Source: Prochilodus magdalenae (taxonomy: Eukaryota > Chordata > Actinopteri > Characiformes > Prochilodontidae). Taken from it: 64,000 bases of DNA. Made by a program: the position numbers and the translations under genes. The stretch's first letter is position 1. Each line of letters starts with the position of its first letter. Of the stretch, positions 39,973 to 52,454 are shown piece by piece. The notes under the pieces are model-generated. The model saw only the letters and a program-made list of their open reading frames with translations, searched no databases and was not told the DNA's origin. The stretch is taken from NCBI GenBank assembly GCA_024036415.1, contig JAMWET010007209.1, positions 502,501-566,500 on the forward strand, read 5' to 3'.

Positions 39973-40597
39973 GTGGTATTTGGGTGGTATTTTGTGTATG
40001 GTGTTTTTGGTGTATGTTGGTGGGTGCAATGTGTTAGTGTGTGTTGTGTATGTTGTGTGTGTATAAATCTGGTGTATGTGTGGTTGTGTGTAGTGGGTAT
40101 GGATTCCGTGTGGGTGGTAAAATGTGTGTGTGGGTGGTGTGTGTTGCGTGTGTGGTGTGCAATGTGTATGTTTGTGTATGTGTGTGCCATGTTATGTTGT
40201 TTGTATGTTTTGTGTTTGTGTGGTGTTGGTGTGGCATGGTTGTGTGTGGTTGTGTGGCGTGTGGTGTGTGGGTGTACGTGTGGGGTGGTACGTGTGTGTT
40301 GTGTATGTTTGTGGTAAATGTGTGTGTGTGTGGTGTGTGTGGTGGTGTGCATGTGTTGTGTGTCGTGTGTGGGTTGGTTGGTGTTGTGTTGGCTGTTTTG
40401 TTTTGTGTGTGCATGTGTTGATATATGCGTGGTGTGTGTTGGGGTGGTGTGTGTGTGTGTAAGCTGTGGTACGTGTGGTGTGTGGTGGTGGTGTGTGGTA
40501 TGTTGTGTGGTTTGTTTTGTTTGTGTTGGTTCGCCATTTGTGTGGTGCGTGTGTGTGTGTGGTTGTGTTGGTGTGTGGGTGTGTTGGTGGTCCCCTT
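39899..40597. repeat. About 700 bp of G+T-biased low-complexity repeat
   Basis: A short TATATATG start leads into (TG)n (about 39920-39970) and then about 620 bp of degenerate GTGTGGTGT-type wording, in which the plus strand contains very few A or C bases. It ends sharply at GTTGGTGGTCCCC. The bias opens long artefact frames on both strands: Cys/Val/Gly on plus, and Thr/His on minus with one of 203 codons. It starts about 1.1 kb downstream of the Ig3b exon and is UG-rich in neo1 pre-mRNA. It looks like an expanded and decayed dinucleotide array. Confidence 0.9.
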
Positions 40598-42607
40598 AGT
40601 TAGTACCTGTACTTTCCACTTTTCTGTGTCGAGGCAAACCTCCAAAGCCAGGTGTTTTTTTCCCTTGCTTTTTATGTTTTTACCTTCTCTTCCGTCTTCT
40701 CATCGGTCCTTACTCAATCTTCACAGAGAGCATTAGAAGGGATATCAACATGCGTCCAAAAGGTGTTCACCAGAAGCAGGGTTTCTAAAATTAACCAGGT
40801 CTTGTGCAACTATTTTAAATTGGAAGAAACCATAAGCCACTGTGGGAAATAATAGGGTCCAGTTTTTTTAAACGTTGGCGGTAACTCACACTGGGAGAGT
40901 ACGGTGAGGGCGCGGTTTAATGGGGGATGGGACCAGCGGTTTTGTTTGCCCTAGGTCTGAAGAGTTTGGAAATGGGTTTTTAAGCTTTGATCCATGTCCT
41001 TCATGTCTCCGAGTGGAGGCCTACTTACGCAATAAAAGTTTGATTGCCGGGCCAGGCTGAGGCGTATAAAAGTTTAATAGGGACGCCGTGTGATTCAGCC
41101 TTTTCTTTATACCTGCCTCAGAAACAAGAGACGTGAATGCAGCCGAGGTAGCGGCGACAACAGTGTTGGTTTTATGTGACAGACTCAGAAATAGAAACTG
41201 TGAAAGAGAGTGATTCACTTTCCTCTCGCACAGTTGTGCGTATGAGTGTGTGTATCGCCTCGTCTGTCACCTCCCTGACTTGAGGTGTGATGTTTTCACT
41301 TTTTTGTGACCTTTCCTGCTGGTTTCTTCACGGATAGGCGGATGGAGGTCTCTAGGGACATGCCTCTGATGATATTTTCCTGCGCTTTTATATTTCCAAG
41401 GCCTTTTTTTAGTCGTTCTATTATAAAGACTGACGCACGGTCGGATCTGTTTGTCTCTGTGCTGCGGAAGCCGGCTCCCCAGGAGAGACAGCAGATGTGA
41501 TTTGGGTACTGACTGACAGACAGAAGCTTTTCTTTTTCTGCCTCTCTCGAGCGCAAAGCTCTGCCTACAGTAGACGTTTGGGACACAGACACAGTTGTGA
41601 TAAAAATGGTAATGGCAAATGGTTTTGAATGACAGTGTGATTGCTTTCATTAATAGGGACAAATGTGCACTTCAGTAATGTAGTCACACATACTCTGTTA
41701 TGCACTTTGTTGAGCCGTGGGATCTGGGGTCTCCTCTTAAAACACTCAAAACAAGAACATCAGAGACGGATCAGCATGCCTGCAGGGGGCTTGGCGGAAG
41801 TGTGTGTTTGCAGAAGCTCTCGCTGTTTAACAGGCTTTAGAAGCGACTGGTGTTGATGGAGTGGGAGAATGAAATCTATTGATTGCCAGCCTTCCTGGTT
41901 TGGCTTAACACTTGGAATTAATTGTAATGATGCTTAATAAAGATTTAACTGACTGGTCCACACTGTGCCCACAAATGTCCCAAATTCTATTTAGCTTAAT
42001 GAGAAACTGTAGCAACACTTGAGTCCCAATATGGTTCACACAGCAGGTAGAAGTGCTCCAAACCTGATCTTCATATGTCACACAGATGTGTTGTGTGGTA
42101 GTTTGAACAGCACAGGTCACACAGAATATTAGAAGCTGCACTTTGGCACAATTTCACATGTAGTATTGAAATCTGATTCATGTCCGTCCTGTGGTAATGT
42201 GGCTCATTCAGATCAGAATTCATGCAGCCTTTACATCAGTCCAATCCAGTGTTTGCCTCAGTTTAGCCCTGCTGAAACCTCATAACTTGCGGTCATAGAA
42301 GAACGAGACGACAGCGCCAAAAGAAAAGTTCAAAGTCTCGAAACAAAGTTCAAAGAAACTAAGGACGCGATCCAGAGTGTGTGGAGCGTCGCAATTCCTG
42401 CTGTGGTGCTGTTGAAGATGAAACTAAAACCTCTGAGAGCAGACCTGCATCTGTAGGCAGTTTACCTCTGGTTGAGCCTGTCTCATGTAGCATTGTTTTT
42501 TCACACTTGTGGGTCAGCTTAGGAGCATGATCTGTTCAGGCTAATGCCGGATGGAGGCCGCATTTAAAAGTTAATGTGAACAACAAAAAATTAGGTTTTG
42601 TGTGAAA

Positions 42608-42850
42608 ATCAGATTTGGGCTGGAGGTTAGGGAACCAGCCTTGTGACCGGAGCCTACAGTAACGACTGAGGTGCCCTTGAGCAAGGCACCCAACCCCCAA
42701 CTGCTCCCCGGGCGCCGTGGATAGGGCTGCCCACTGCTCCGGGTAAGTGTGCTCACTGCCCCCTTGTGTGTTCACTAGTGAGTGTGGGTTAAATGCGGAG
42801 ACTGTATTTCCCCACTGTGGGATCAATAAGGGATTTAAAAAAAAAAAATC
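42608..42850 (+). repeat. SINE-like interspersed repeat with A-rich tail
   Basis: Characteristic words are GTTAGGGAACCAGCCTTGTG, GAGGTGCCCTTGAGCAAGGC, GCTCCCCGGGCGCCGTGGAT and TTAAATGCGGAGACTG, followed by GGGATCAATAAGGGATTT and 11 A residues. This is a very common fish retroposon-type repeat. In complete copies the head resembles a tRNA, with a GGTTCGA B box after GTGACCGG. Here that stretch is deleted (GTGACCGGAGCCTACAG), so the copy lacks its internal promoter. Confidence 0.75.
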
Positions 42851-43084
42851 TAAATTTTACCTGCTGAGTGAACTTTATGTTGAGTTTCTAGTTCAGGATG
42901 CTTCAGATCTACAGAGATGTGCTGCGTTGAGTTCTATGTGCTACGTCTAATGTTTTTACAAGTAATCAACAACACACTCAACATCAGAAAATATTTGCAC
43001 AAGTAGTTACATCCGCTCGTGAAATAAGCAAGGACATCTTCTGTGATTTGACTCGTCTTGGTGGAGAGGACAAATATATCCATG

Positions 43085-43350
43085 TGTGAAGGCGCTGTGG
43101 TTGGGGCCAAGATGACAATTGTTGTCAGGCGTCACACATTCAGAAGGCCTGGTGTCACTCCACCTCCACACCTACCGTACCATCTGTGAGAATATTCAAG
43201 ATGCATGGGATGGATTATCACAGGACACCATTAGGAATCTCTACATCTCCATGTCGAGACGTCTGGCATGTTCCCCGACTCCATACTGAGAGAAACCACT
43301 TCTGTACGTGTAGCTCAGTAAATATTCCTCATATCAGTCTAAATGTATTA
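43085..43350 (+). pseudogene. Tc1-like transposase relic, C-terminal part
   Basis: The plus-strand frame reads NIQDAWDGLSQDTIRN, then LYISMSRRLACSPTPY and a stop. The layout (W-LSQDTIRNLY-SM-RRLA near the C-terminus) is that of a Tc1-type transposase end. Downstream non-coding sequence GTGTAGCTCAGTAAATATTC is shared with the copies at 34145-34610 and 61225-61600, both on the opposite strand. The DDE core is absent. Confidence 0.65.
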
Positions 43351-46300
43351 TCATTTATTGTTCCTGGTTACCTTTATCTTCTTTCTCATTAGCATTGAAA
43401 TCCGACACTTCCTATGCTACTATTTTGTTTATGATGAGTGCTGTAGTGTGTGGTATAGAAAAAGTTCTGTCACTGTATATTTAGGATTTTTCAGTGTTTC
43501 AGGACTGTAGTCTTGCCTTCTCACTAATGTTAGCTTGACCACACAGCAATCTATGACTGATTTAACCAAACAGTGTGACTGGTGTGACAAGCGTAATCTG
43601 AAATTAATAACATGCTCTGCGTTTAAGCACTTTCATTACAACTGACCGAGCTGTTCTCTTTAATCTCTTATTAGATTAAATATGTTTAGGTAAAATTTTT
43701 GTGAAGCTTGTTTAACCTCACATCACTAGCTATTAAAGAACACAAAGGCATAGATCATAAGCATAGGTAGAAGTTGCATGGCCTTGGATGTGCGTGATTT
43801 GGACTTTTGTGGGCTTCTGATTATAACACCATATTGGTGCTGTTTTAGAGTGGGGTCCTTACAGTGCCCTGTACTGCAGCTACAGAAGTGAATATATTAA
43901 TATATTTGAATATAATTATTAGTGAGCAGAAAAGACCGCTCTCACTGTACTTGCTCCAGCTGAGAGAATGGTGTTTTAGCCACTTGATGTAATAGTCCCA
44001 TTGCTGCAAACTCTTTGCGATGACGTTGGGCTTTCTGCGAGTCTTTAAGTAGGTAGCTCCGGATAAGCTCTAAATTATGGAGTGTCCCCTTCTTTAAACG
44101 TCTTTCTCTGCAACACACTGGCATGTGTTATTAACTTTTCGAGTCTGCTTATAGTGCAGTCGGAAGTCAGGGGAGGTAATTTCTAAACTGAATAAAGGCC
44201 GAGTGATGGAGGAGTTTTGCTTTTATAGGAGCTGGATTTGCAAGATCAGGGGGCTCTGGAAATTTGGTAAATTTGAAAATTGCAGATGGTACTATCCCAG
44301 TTCCTAGTGAACATCTCTCTTTAATCAAGAACAATATACCACATCATATTCACTAAGACAAAAGACACCATGTGGTGTCAGCTTTATCACGGTTAGCTCA
44401 TCACATCACAGCTTTCTTTACACCCTACTACCTCAAGAATCTTCACTGTGCTTTTATTACAGTCCTGCAGTAATGCTGTATATTCTACAGCCTCAGCATC
44501 ATTTTATTGTCCTGCATTCAACACTTTTACGACAACATTTCTGAGGGTGGTTTGGACATTATACGTCTTTATGTTGGCACATGTTCTGTTTGCAACTGAA
44601 AATTGTATTAATTGTATTGAATGCCATCAATGCCAGGACTTAACTGTTATTTCCTAGAATTAGGGATACAACACATCAATACATTCATTATAAAATGGAT
44701 TGTTCTTGTTCATTTTTAGAGCCATAACATACTTGATATATGCACATATATAAACGTACAACCACTAAATGCTATATAAATGAGATTGAGTGTTTGAAGT
44801 GTAGAAACATACTTACATACTTAAGTTGGGACAAGCATTGTAAACCCATTTAAAGATATCCTACGTAAGGACCTGTGGGGTCAACAGTACCAACATGTTC
44901 ATAATTATACAACCTTAATCTTAAACATTGATTAAATAAACGGGGTGTATAATAATGGGCACCTAAAAGGTGTGTATTCTAACATCCTAAAGTTATATCT
45001 GACATTTATTACTGGCCCATGAACAAACAGGCGCTAGACCTGGGCTAGTTTTTGCTAGGTGTCTTTTACAAAACTATATTCTTCTCTTTTTTAAACCCTC
45101 CATCGATGTGGAACATTGTGTCCTGTCGTGTTCCTTGGACACCACTATTTGTGTGCTTCATTTCCTTGTTGGCCTGTTTCATGAAACCACTTTCTTATGT
45201 CCTGTCATGTGTACAATTCAAAAGCATCTTTCAACTTGTGTGATAAACCTGTCTATTCAAATATGAGATGTAGCTTATTGGAACTGTAATGAAATGATGA
45301 AACACCAGCATTGGTCAAACACTTCTTCATTATTAAGTTCTCAGTTAATAGTTTACTATCTTAGTGCTGTATGTTCTTTATTTCTTTGCATCTGAATGTT
45401 GTTTGTTCTGTGGATATACACCAAGTAGATCTCATGATGTATGCCTGTGCATCTTATAATCGCATGCTAGATTGGGAAATACAGTGTTTATATCTGATCC
45501 TTATTGAACGTACTTTCTAAAACATTTACACCTAGACACATACGCAGCTTAGCACTGTACCTGTGAGTACATGTTGAGAGAATGTTGGCATTTCGTCTAT
45601 AACCCTGTGATAATCCTCTTTAAACACCTCTTTGCATTTGAGCAGCTTGCCAGCTCCACTTCACTGTGGGAATCACCAAACCCCAATGTTGAAATTATCC
45701 GCTTCACCCAACCCAACCCTGCCAGTTCCACCACTATCCAATATCAGATTTTGTCACCTTTCATTGTAAAACAGTGCTTTTCGTCTTGCCACTCTCATTA
45801 GCCCATTGACAGCAGTCCCTTCAAGGCCTTAGAGTGCATATTTCAGCAGTGAGGCAAAGCTCAGCACAGGGATGTGGTCCAGGCCAATCCCACAGAGATC
45901 CAGAGTTACGCCGCTGGAAAGCAGGATCAGTTTCAGGCCCATCGCTTTAAATCAACACTCAATACATTACCGCTGATGTTGACTGGTGACACTGAGTTCA
46001 GAAGCTGTCAAAGCTGGAGAATGCATCTTATCACGGCTTTGTATTGTTCTCTTTTTCTTTCTAGCTGACTGAGCGTAGGAGGCAGCTAAACATTATTGTT
46101 TTTCTCTTTTATTGCACCAAAATGAATTCTTGGCTGTATATGAAAAGACAGAACCATTGTCAGCTCCTCTCTGTACATTGTTGCCAATTCATTGTCTTTG
46201 GTTGATGAGGCAAGCAATTGGTTGTCCCTCTCTGTTGCCATCCGACTTTGTAGTTAATCCAGCTTTTTTTTAATTTTCATGTTTTCTTTGGCTCTTCCAG

Positions 46301-46455
46301 TTCCTCCTCGGTTCCTGAAGAAACCCTCAAACATGTACGCCCATGAGGCCATGGATATTATATTTGAGTGCGAAGTCACGGGTTCCCCGGCCCCCACGGT
46401 GAAGTGGCTGAAGAATGGAGACGCTGTCATCCCAAGTGACTACTTTAAAATAGTG
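46301..46455 (+). CDS. neo1: Neogenin exon encoding the first half of Ig domain 4
   Basis: Entering in phase 1, the exon reads [19 protein letters not shown], then [19 protein letters not shown] with the first Ig4 cysteine and the core tryptophan, then [32 protein letters not shown] and [13 protein letters not shown] are hallmarks of neogenin Ig4; DCC has a related but different string. The donor gtgaga at 46456 leaves the exon in phase 0, giving 155 bp. Two bases earlier a GT also exists, but only the 46456 site gives a consensus donor and an unbroken join to the next exon. Confidence 0.95.
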
Positions 46456-47639
46456 GTGAGACTGAAGTTTAAACTGCCATTTACCACTTGATTCTGAACC
46501 TTTTTCATTTATGGACTTGAAACCGGTTTTTGTGTGCATTTATATCGGAAGCTTTTTATAGAATGCTGTGTTTCTGTGCTACATTTCCTGATAGATATGT
46601 TTCTTGACATTTCCTGATATGTCACGATATTTATGTTTTCTGTCATTTAAAGGCTGGAACAGGCAAAAACCAGTAGCAATACAATCAAACACTAAGCTCC
46701 CCGGACAAGAAATGGTCACTTTGCATGTTTAAGGTGGAAGTAACTTCAGGCTTCTGCTGATGGTGTTGTATGTGGATAATGGAGCTATAAATACCGGCGG
46801 GTGTGTGGCAGGATTCATAGGTTGAGAAGAGGTGGCACAGGGCAGTGAATGACTCGTTAAGTGTGTGAAAAATGGGTCACAAAGCAGATGTTAATGATTG
46901 GCTTAAAGGAGCGAATGCGCTTGGGTGTGCCAAAAAGTGTTGAATATCCCAGTCTACAGGAAACTCCTCAGAATTGTGCCAGGAAAGGCATCCACCAAAT
47001 CTGCCCCTAGGCCGCAAATTCGTTGATGTAAGAGTGGCTGAACACTGATGTCGCCTAGCTGTCGAATATCAGCTGTTATTAATGCTTGTTGAGGTATTTC
47101 ATGCTATTTCAGTCACAGGTGACAAATTGTTTGTCCGGTGAGATTATGAATAGGATGATTTCAGGACTGCATGTGCTGCAATACATCCAGTTAAATCCTT
47201 CCTTTGTATAGAAACATGCAGTGTCCTGTAAGCGCTAGCAATATCCAAGATATGTTCAGAAAAGCATATTGTGATGTCAGTAAATGTCATCACATGACCA
47301 AAGCCTGGTACTGAAAAACTTGCATCTCTGATAAATTCAGCCTTCTGTGGTTTACTTAAGGTACAGTAGATTCTGTTTCCGTCTATACCAGTATGTATAG
47401 GTCCATGCTGTAGTCAACTAAACACTCAGTTGATTGATTAGCTTGTGGTTCAGAGAGGGCCTGTCAGAACATCTGTGCCATTGTATGGATAACTCTAACT
47501 GACCTTGACCTCATTCCGTGCCAATTTCTTCTCTCTCATTATGTACAAAGCCTGTGCAGCTTTGCATTTGGCAGCCAGTTGTAGGATGGAGTATTGGTAC
47601 TGTTTAAAATGGTCCTGTTTGTGTATGTTTCTGCCACAG
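46456..47639 (+). other. neo1: Intron splitting Ig4 (about 1.2 kb)
   Basis: The donor is gtgaga and the acceptor is GTTTCTGCCACAG. A transposase relic fills its centre, and the flanks contain nothing recognisable. Confidence 0.92.
46745..47165 (+). pseudogene. Second copy of the Tc1-like N-terminal relic, internally deleted
   Basis: This matches 17860-18300 in order: GAGCTATAAATACC, GGATTCATAGGTTGA, ATGGGTCACAAAGCAGATGT (start region, at 46873), TCCCAGTCTACAGGAAACTC, CAGAATTGTGCCAGGAAAGG, and TTGTTTGTCCGGTGAG. Most of the helix-turn-helix coding segment seen in the first copy (KGHSVKEVAEF to QQWHK) is deleted, and a different stretch is present after CATCCACC. It sits within the 1.2-kb intron that splits Ig4. 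Confidence 0.7.
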
Positions 47640-47760
47640 GATCAGCACAACTTGCAGGTGCTGGGCTTGGTAAGGTCTGATGAGGGCTTTTATCAGTGTC
47701 TGGCTGAGAACGAGGCTGGGAACATCCAGGCCAGCGCCCAGCTCATCATCCTGGACCTGG
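47640..47760 (+). CDS. neo1: Neogenin exon encoding the second half of Ig domain 4
   Basis: Entering in phase 0, the exon reads [20 protein letters not shown] with the second Ig4 cysteine, then [20 protein letters not shown], leaving in phase 1 with the first base of an Asp codon. [20 protein letters not shown] and AQLIIL are diagnostic for neogenin. The acceptor CAG is at 47637-47639 and the donor gtaaga starts at 47761. Length is 121 bp; with the previous exon Ig4 spans 276 bp, the same as the Ig2 exon. Confidence 0.95.
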
Positions 47761-48373
47761 GTAAGAACCTCCCCACTTACATTTGCCAGCTACGCACCGC
47801 TTCCACTGCAACCCAGCACGGCCACTGTTTAGCACCTACACTGATCACTGCCAACATGAACGATTAGCTGAAGAGATGTGCCTCTTCTGTCTTCTGGCCC
47901 ATGAAGCAAACCATCATGAGTGGGTAAAATACCTTGGTGATTACAAGTAGAGTTTATCAACCAGGGTTTGGGTTAGGTGGGAGTAGTTGAATCATTTGCA
48001 TTATTGATTTGTTCAGTCTTTAATGTGATAGAGCTGTGGTTGACCAGAACCAGAAGGTACATTTTGCCAAAGTTTCTTGTTTGCAATAGGAATATATTGG
48101 TGTCGGAATTTTGGATCTATGCAGATATCTAATGTTTATAACTGGGATGCTGACTTATACTTATATATATATATAAATGGGGTTTTAGGGTTAAAATTAA
48201 TAATGAAGGCTTTTAGGCACTGTAGCTCAGCGTGGCCTAAACATTCTACTGTTAAAGAGTGCAGTACGCTCGCTTATTTTTAAAAATGATAATATGCCAA
48301 TACTGATATGATCGGATATTGTATTCATCCCTTTTTCATTACTTTTTTAATAGTTATAAACGGGAATAAAGTA

Positions 48374-48775
48374 TTAAAGGCCCATGTCATGGAAAAAAAC
48401 TAATTTCTCTCACTTTTTGAAAAAGTGGTATAGCATGAATATGTAAATATTGTGCAACATAAACTGCGTAGTCCATATAGTCTATATACAGAAATTGTAA
48501 ACATGTATACGATGAGTGCTTTAGCCCTGAATACTTTTCTGAATGGGGCTTGAACAGCCAATCAGAACAGATCAGTTCAGATCATCTTAGATCAGCTTTA
48601 AAGGCACAGTAACAAAAACAGCCTGCTTTACCTCTAAGAGATTTAAAAAGAGGCTGAAAAAGGATCCTATAAAATGAATTGTGTCCGTGTTTGGTACATA
48701 AAACCAAGCAATATTTTAAATGGCCCCAAAAGAGAAAAGATAAAATGAAAGATATGTAGGAGATGGGCCCTTTAA
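48374..48775. mobile_element. MITE-like element with TTAAAGG(G)CCCAT terminal inverted repeats
   Basis: The left end TTAAAGGCCCATGTCATGG is mirrored by the right end GGAGATGGGCCCTTTAA. This gives imperfect inverted repeats of about 13 bp around a 402-bp A+T-rich interior with no coding sequence. Flanks read TA on both sides, compatible with TA or TTAA target duplication, so a Tc1/mariner or piggyBac-type origin cannot be separated by eye. Confidence 0.6.
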
Positions 48776-49365
48776 TATACGTTAAAAATATTTCCTGCTT
48801 TGCTTAACCCTTTAAGGTCGGTCTCATATGTCGTATTTCTGTTTCATCACTACTGTGATAAAAGGCTTCTGTAATAAGCGTTTACCGGTCTACGGCGTGT
48901 TCTGAATGAGCTTGCTTGTTGACCTTGTAAACATAAACTCAGAATGCATCCCATAATAAAGGACGCTGGTGTATCTTTTAGAAAGGGATAGAGAACACGG
49001 TAGCACTCACAAATCGCTGGTTCTCGATACTAATGCGGTCCACTGTGAACATTTTGGTTCAGCAGCGATAGAAATGTTCTGTTTTGAAGATCTCAGGTTG
49101 TGTTATGGCCGAGACAGTTGGTTGAAACTATTGCTGAGGGTGGAGTGAATGGGAAGGTAAGAGTGAGTTCTTGCTTTTAATAGACTGATGGCGTCTGAGA
49201 GTGTAGCAGAACAGTACGGCTGATTCCGCTGTGCTCATGTTGGAATTTGAGTTGACACAGGCACATTTGCATGCAGGTACACGCTCAGTTTTTCACGCTT
49301 TAAAGATCACACAAGAGAGTCTCGATGCCTTACACACACACAAACCCGCTCATCCTTCTCTTACT

Positions 49366-49410
49366 ATCTCTCTCCATCTCTCTCTGTCTCTCTCTCTCTC
49401 TCTCTCTCCT
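49366..49410. repeat. (CT)n-rich microsatellite
   Basis: A TC/CT run interrupted by CCAT and TG steps and followed by CTGTCTCATTGTCATTGTCA. Confidence 0.88.
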
Positions 49411-52400
49411 CTGTCTCATTGTCATTGTCACTCGACACACTCTCACATGCGTCTCTGCAGACGCAGCACAAGCACATGTTCTCACACGTCGACAGCACAT
49501 GGGAGGTGCGAGTGGCACTGCATTGATTGCAGTGTGTGAAGTCTGCTCTTCGCTGCTGTCTCTGGCAGTTACGCTGGGAGTCTCCAGGCACACGCATTAG
49601 TTCAGCTTTTAAAGGCTCTACCACTCAAACTCCCAATTAAAATCCCCTTGTTCGTTAGCACAGTCTGTAGCCTCTCATTTACACCGCTCAGCTGTATATT
49701 AGCACCTTTCCTACACTCGCTTGTGCAAGACAGAGAGAGAGAGGGAGAGGGGAAATACAGAGAATAAAATGGTGCAGCTCAGACCCTGACTAAAGGTTCC
49801 TGGCACCAGTGTGCTTCAGGCATTACTGTAGATCTGTGCGTTTAGCTTTCTCGAGGCTTAGAAGTCCAGATTGCTAATGTTCAGTTTACATTGCATTATA
49901 ATTTTAATGTAAGTGCTTAAGGAATTACATTATTAGACGCAAAATAGACATGCCTAGCAGTCTGGAGTTACTACTGTTGTTCAGCTATACATCATATTTG
50001 TTACATAAGTGTCTTGTTCCAAAAGGCTTTACAGACCATTTTTTTAATTTCCATTTTTCCTGATGAACATTAATGGGGGTGGGCTTTACACTTCCAAGTA
50101 ATGTCAGGGCTCCATTATGACTAAAGCCCTATTCAAGTGGGATTAGCATCACCTGGGAACATGCTGTAATTTGAGAGATTAACAACAAGCTCTCTGATTT
50201 TAGCTCAGAGTAAATGTGCCATGTCCGCAGTGTTTACGTGGCAGTTGAGACACAATCCCGGAGTGAATTCCCACCTATAGTTGACTAAACTCAGATTCCT
50301 AACAGTAGTCCTACTCGAAGAGGCATCTCTGTAACGTAGTCAGCTTCCCATATGGCAGCTGCTGGCATGTAATTGTCCCGTTCCACCTTAAATAGTGCAG
50401 CAGGTAAAATGGAACTCGATTCAACCTACTGAACTCCCTTCATACTAAAGTTCAGACTGCTCAAATCCACAGTGTTTTTGGTAATGGATGATTTATAAGA
50501 ACAGGGAAAAAGTCATTTCTCCAAAGCACGTCTCGCAAGGCACTGCACTTTTTACTTAGTTGGCCCCCTATATGCCAGTTAGCTGCACATTGTAGTGTTA
50601 TTGTTTTGGATGTGTGCTGACTGTCGCGTAAGGCTGATGTAAATGTCTGATGCAGGCTATCTAAATTAATTTGGGGTATTTACAGAGATGCGTTATCCTG
50701 TTCAAATCAGCCAGTCAAAATCCACACTGTTAACGGACCTCCTCTGATCAAAGTAATCGAGTTTAAGCAGGGCCTAACAACCCCTTAGCATTTCTTAGCT
50801 GCTGATGCTTAAGACCAGGTCATATCCAGAATTGTGACAGTAAGAATTTAATTGGACATAATTGTGGAATGAAACCCTTTTACTGGTGAGATGTAATTAC
50901 ATAATTACTTCATTAGTTACGTAGTGACGTAATTAGATTTACATTTGATTTAATCATTTACTTCAGGTTTAGGTACTTTGCTTTGAGTCTGCATTTCTGA
51001 CAGGTGAAATTTAACTACAACAAAATCATTTCTTACCTGTGCCCAGTACGAGTTTTCTCTCAGCGTTAGCTTTGCGGTAGCTTCAGTAACTTTTGTTTAG
51101 TAACTTGGTATTTGTAGTCGTCAGCGATAACTGTGAATTGTATGGGTTAAACAAGTCATCAGTAACGTGCTTTCCTTCACCAGATGAAAGCACAGTGGGA
51201 GAGGACGCAGGCAAGGCCAGAGTCTCGTGGGGTTTGAAGCCCGGTTTGTGAAAGTCCTTGAGGGTTTTGTAGTCCCCCGGTGTTCTGCTCTGTTATTACC
51301 TGCTGCATGGCAGCCGGAGCGGAGAGCGAGTAATGGCTCTCTTCAGAGCTTTTGTTTTCCCGCTTGCCACGCTAGCTACAAAGAGAACAAAAACAAGCTC
51401 TCACTAGCTCTGTGCTAGTTCATCATGCTTGTTTGTCAGGGGAGAGAGAAAGGGAAAAAGGCTCACCGGGGCCCTGATAAAGGAGGAGGCAGAGCAGGGA
51501 GAATTGTCTTTAATGTCTGCGCTGGCAAGGCTCGACTCTTCTCCAGGTTAATAGCTTTTCAGAGTCGGATGCCTCAGTGCTGCAGGCACAGGGCCCGTCC
51601 TAAAAGGGTCTTCCTTCCTGTCTTTCAGAATAAATGTTTATGAAGATGAAAATGAGACCCTTTTACACCACTCAAAAGGTCTCTTGGAGCCAGATTAGAT
51701 TTGCAATCAATGCAGCCTCTTCCTCTCTGTTTACATGACCTTCGTTTATTTGTATTTGAGTGTTAATTTATTCCAAACTGAATGATTAACATGAACAGTG
51801 TAATAGCCAGACTAATGAGGACATAATCACCATAATGAAATCAGGATAGTCTACACCAGGTAAGCCTAAACGTTTTGTTTTGGGGGCCCAGAGTGTACTA
51901 TTTGTGGTGGACCCAAAAGGACAATACAGCTAGTCAGCAACTTGTTAGCTTCGTTTTGCATGTTGCCAGTATACATGGAGAAACTGTATTCTTCAATTAA
52001 CCCTGTGCGGTCCACAAACTCTCCGCTGCACTAAATTCAGTGTTTCTATGGAAGTTTCTCTGTCTTCGCAATAATACAGTGCAGAAGTGCAGTTCAGGTT
52101 TTCCTAAATCTGTAGATTCTGCCCTTTTGATTCCATCTTATTGCAAGGCTAATGTTCCCATCCGGATTTATGAGCTTATAAAAGGAGCTGAGATACACAT
52201 CATCTGCCTCTTGCCATGTGTAATTGGTGGACTCATGTCGGTCTACATTTTGTGTAAAAGGGATAGATGGACTCGATGGAGGGAATCAATAAGGACTTGC
52301 ACATCGTGTTGAAACCCTTCATTTTTCTTTTAGTCGTCATCGGAGACACGTGAAGTGGTGTAAGAAGAAGATTTCTAAACGCTGAAGTTGCTGGAGTGGT

Positions 52401-52454
52401 TTGTCATTGTAGAGTCGAGCCAAGGTTGTTTTAAACATTTTGATTTAAAATATA

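Larger units (their letters stand above)
38811..46300 (+). other. neo1: Intron between Ig3b and Ig4a exons (about 7.5 kb)
   Basis: The donor is gtgtgc and the acceptor is TTTGGCTCTTCCAG after a T-rich tract. It holds the G+T-rich block, a SINE-like repeat and a transposase relic. The stretches 38811-39890, 40600-42600 and 43350-46300 show nothing else I can support. A 96-codon frame at 39219-39509 has no recognisable domain. Confidence 0.9.

Noticed and set aside
40034..40645. 203-codon open frame on the minus strand (Thr/His/Asn-rich)
   Set aside because: It is the translation of a CA/CCACAC low-complexity block; every frame there is open because the repeat lacks stop codons.
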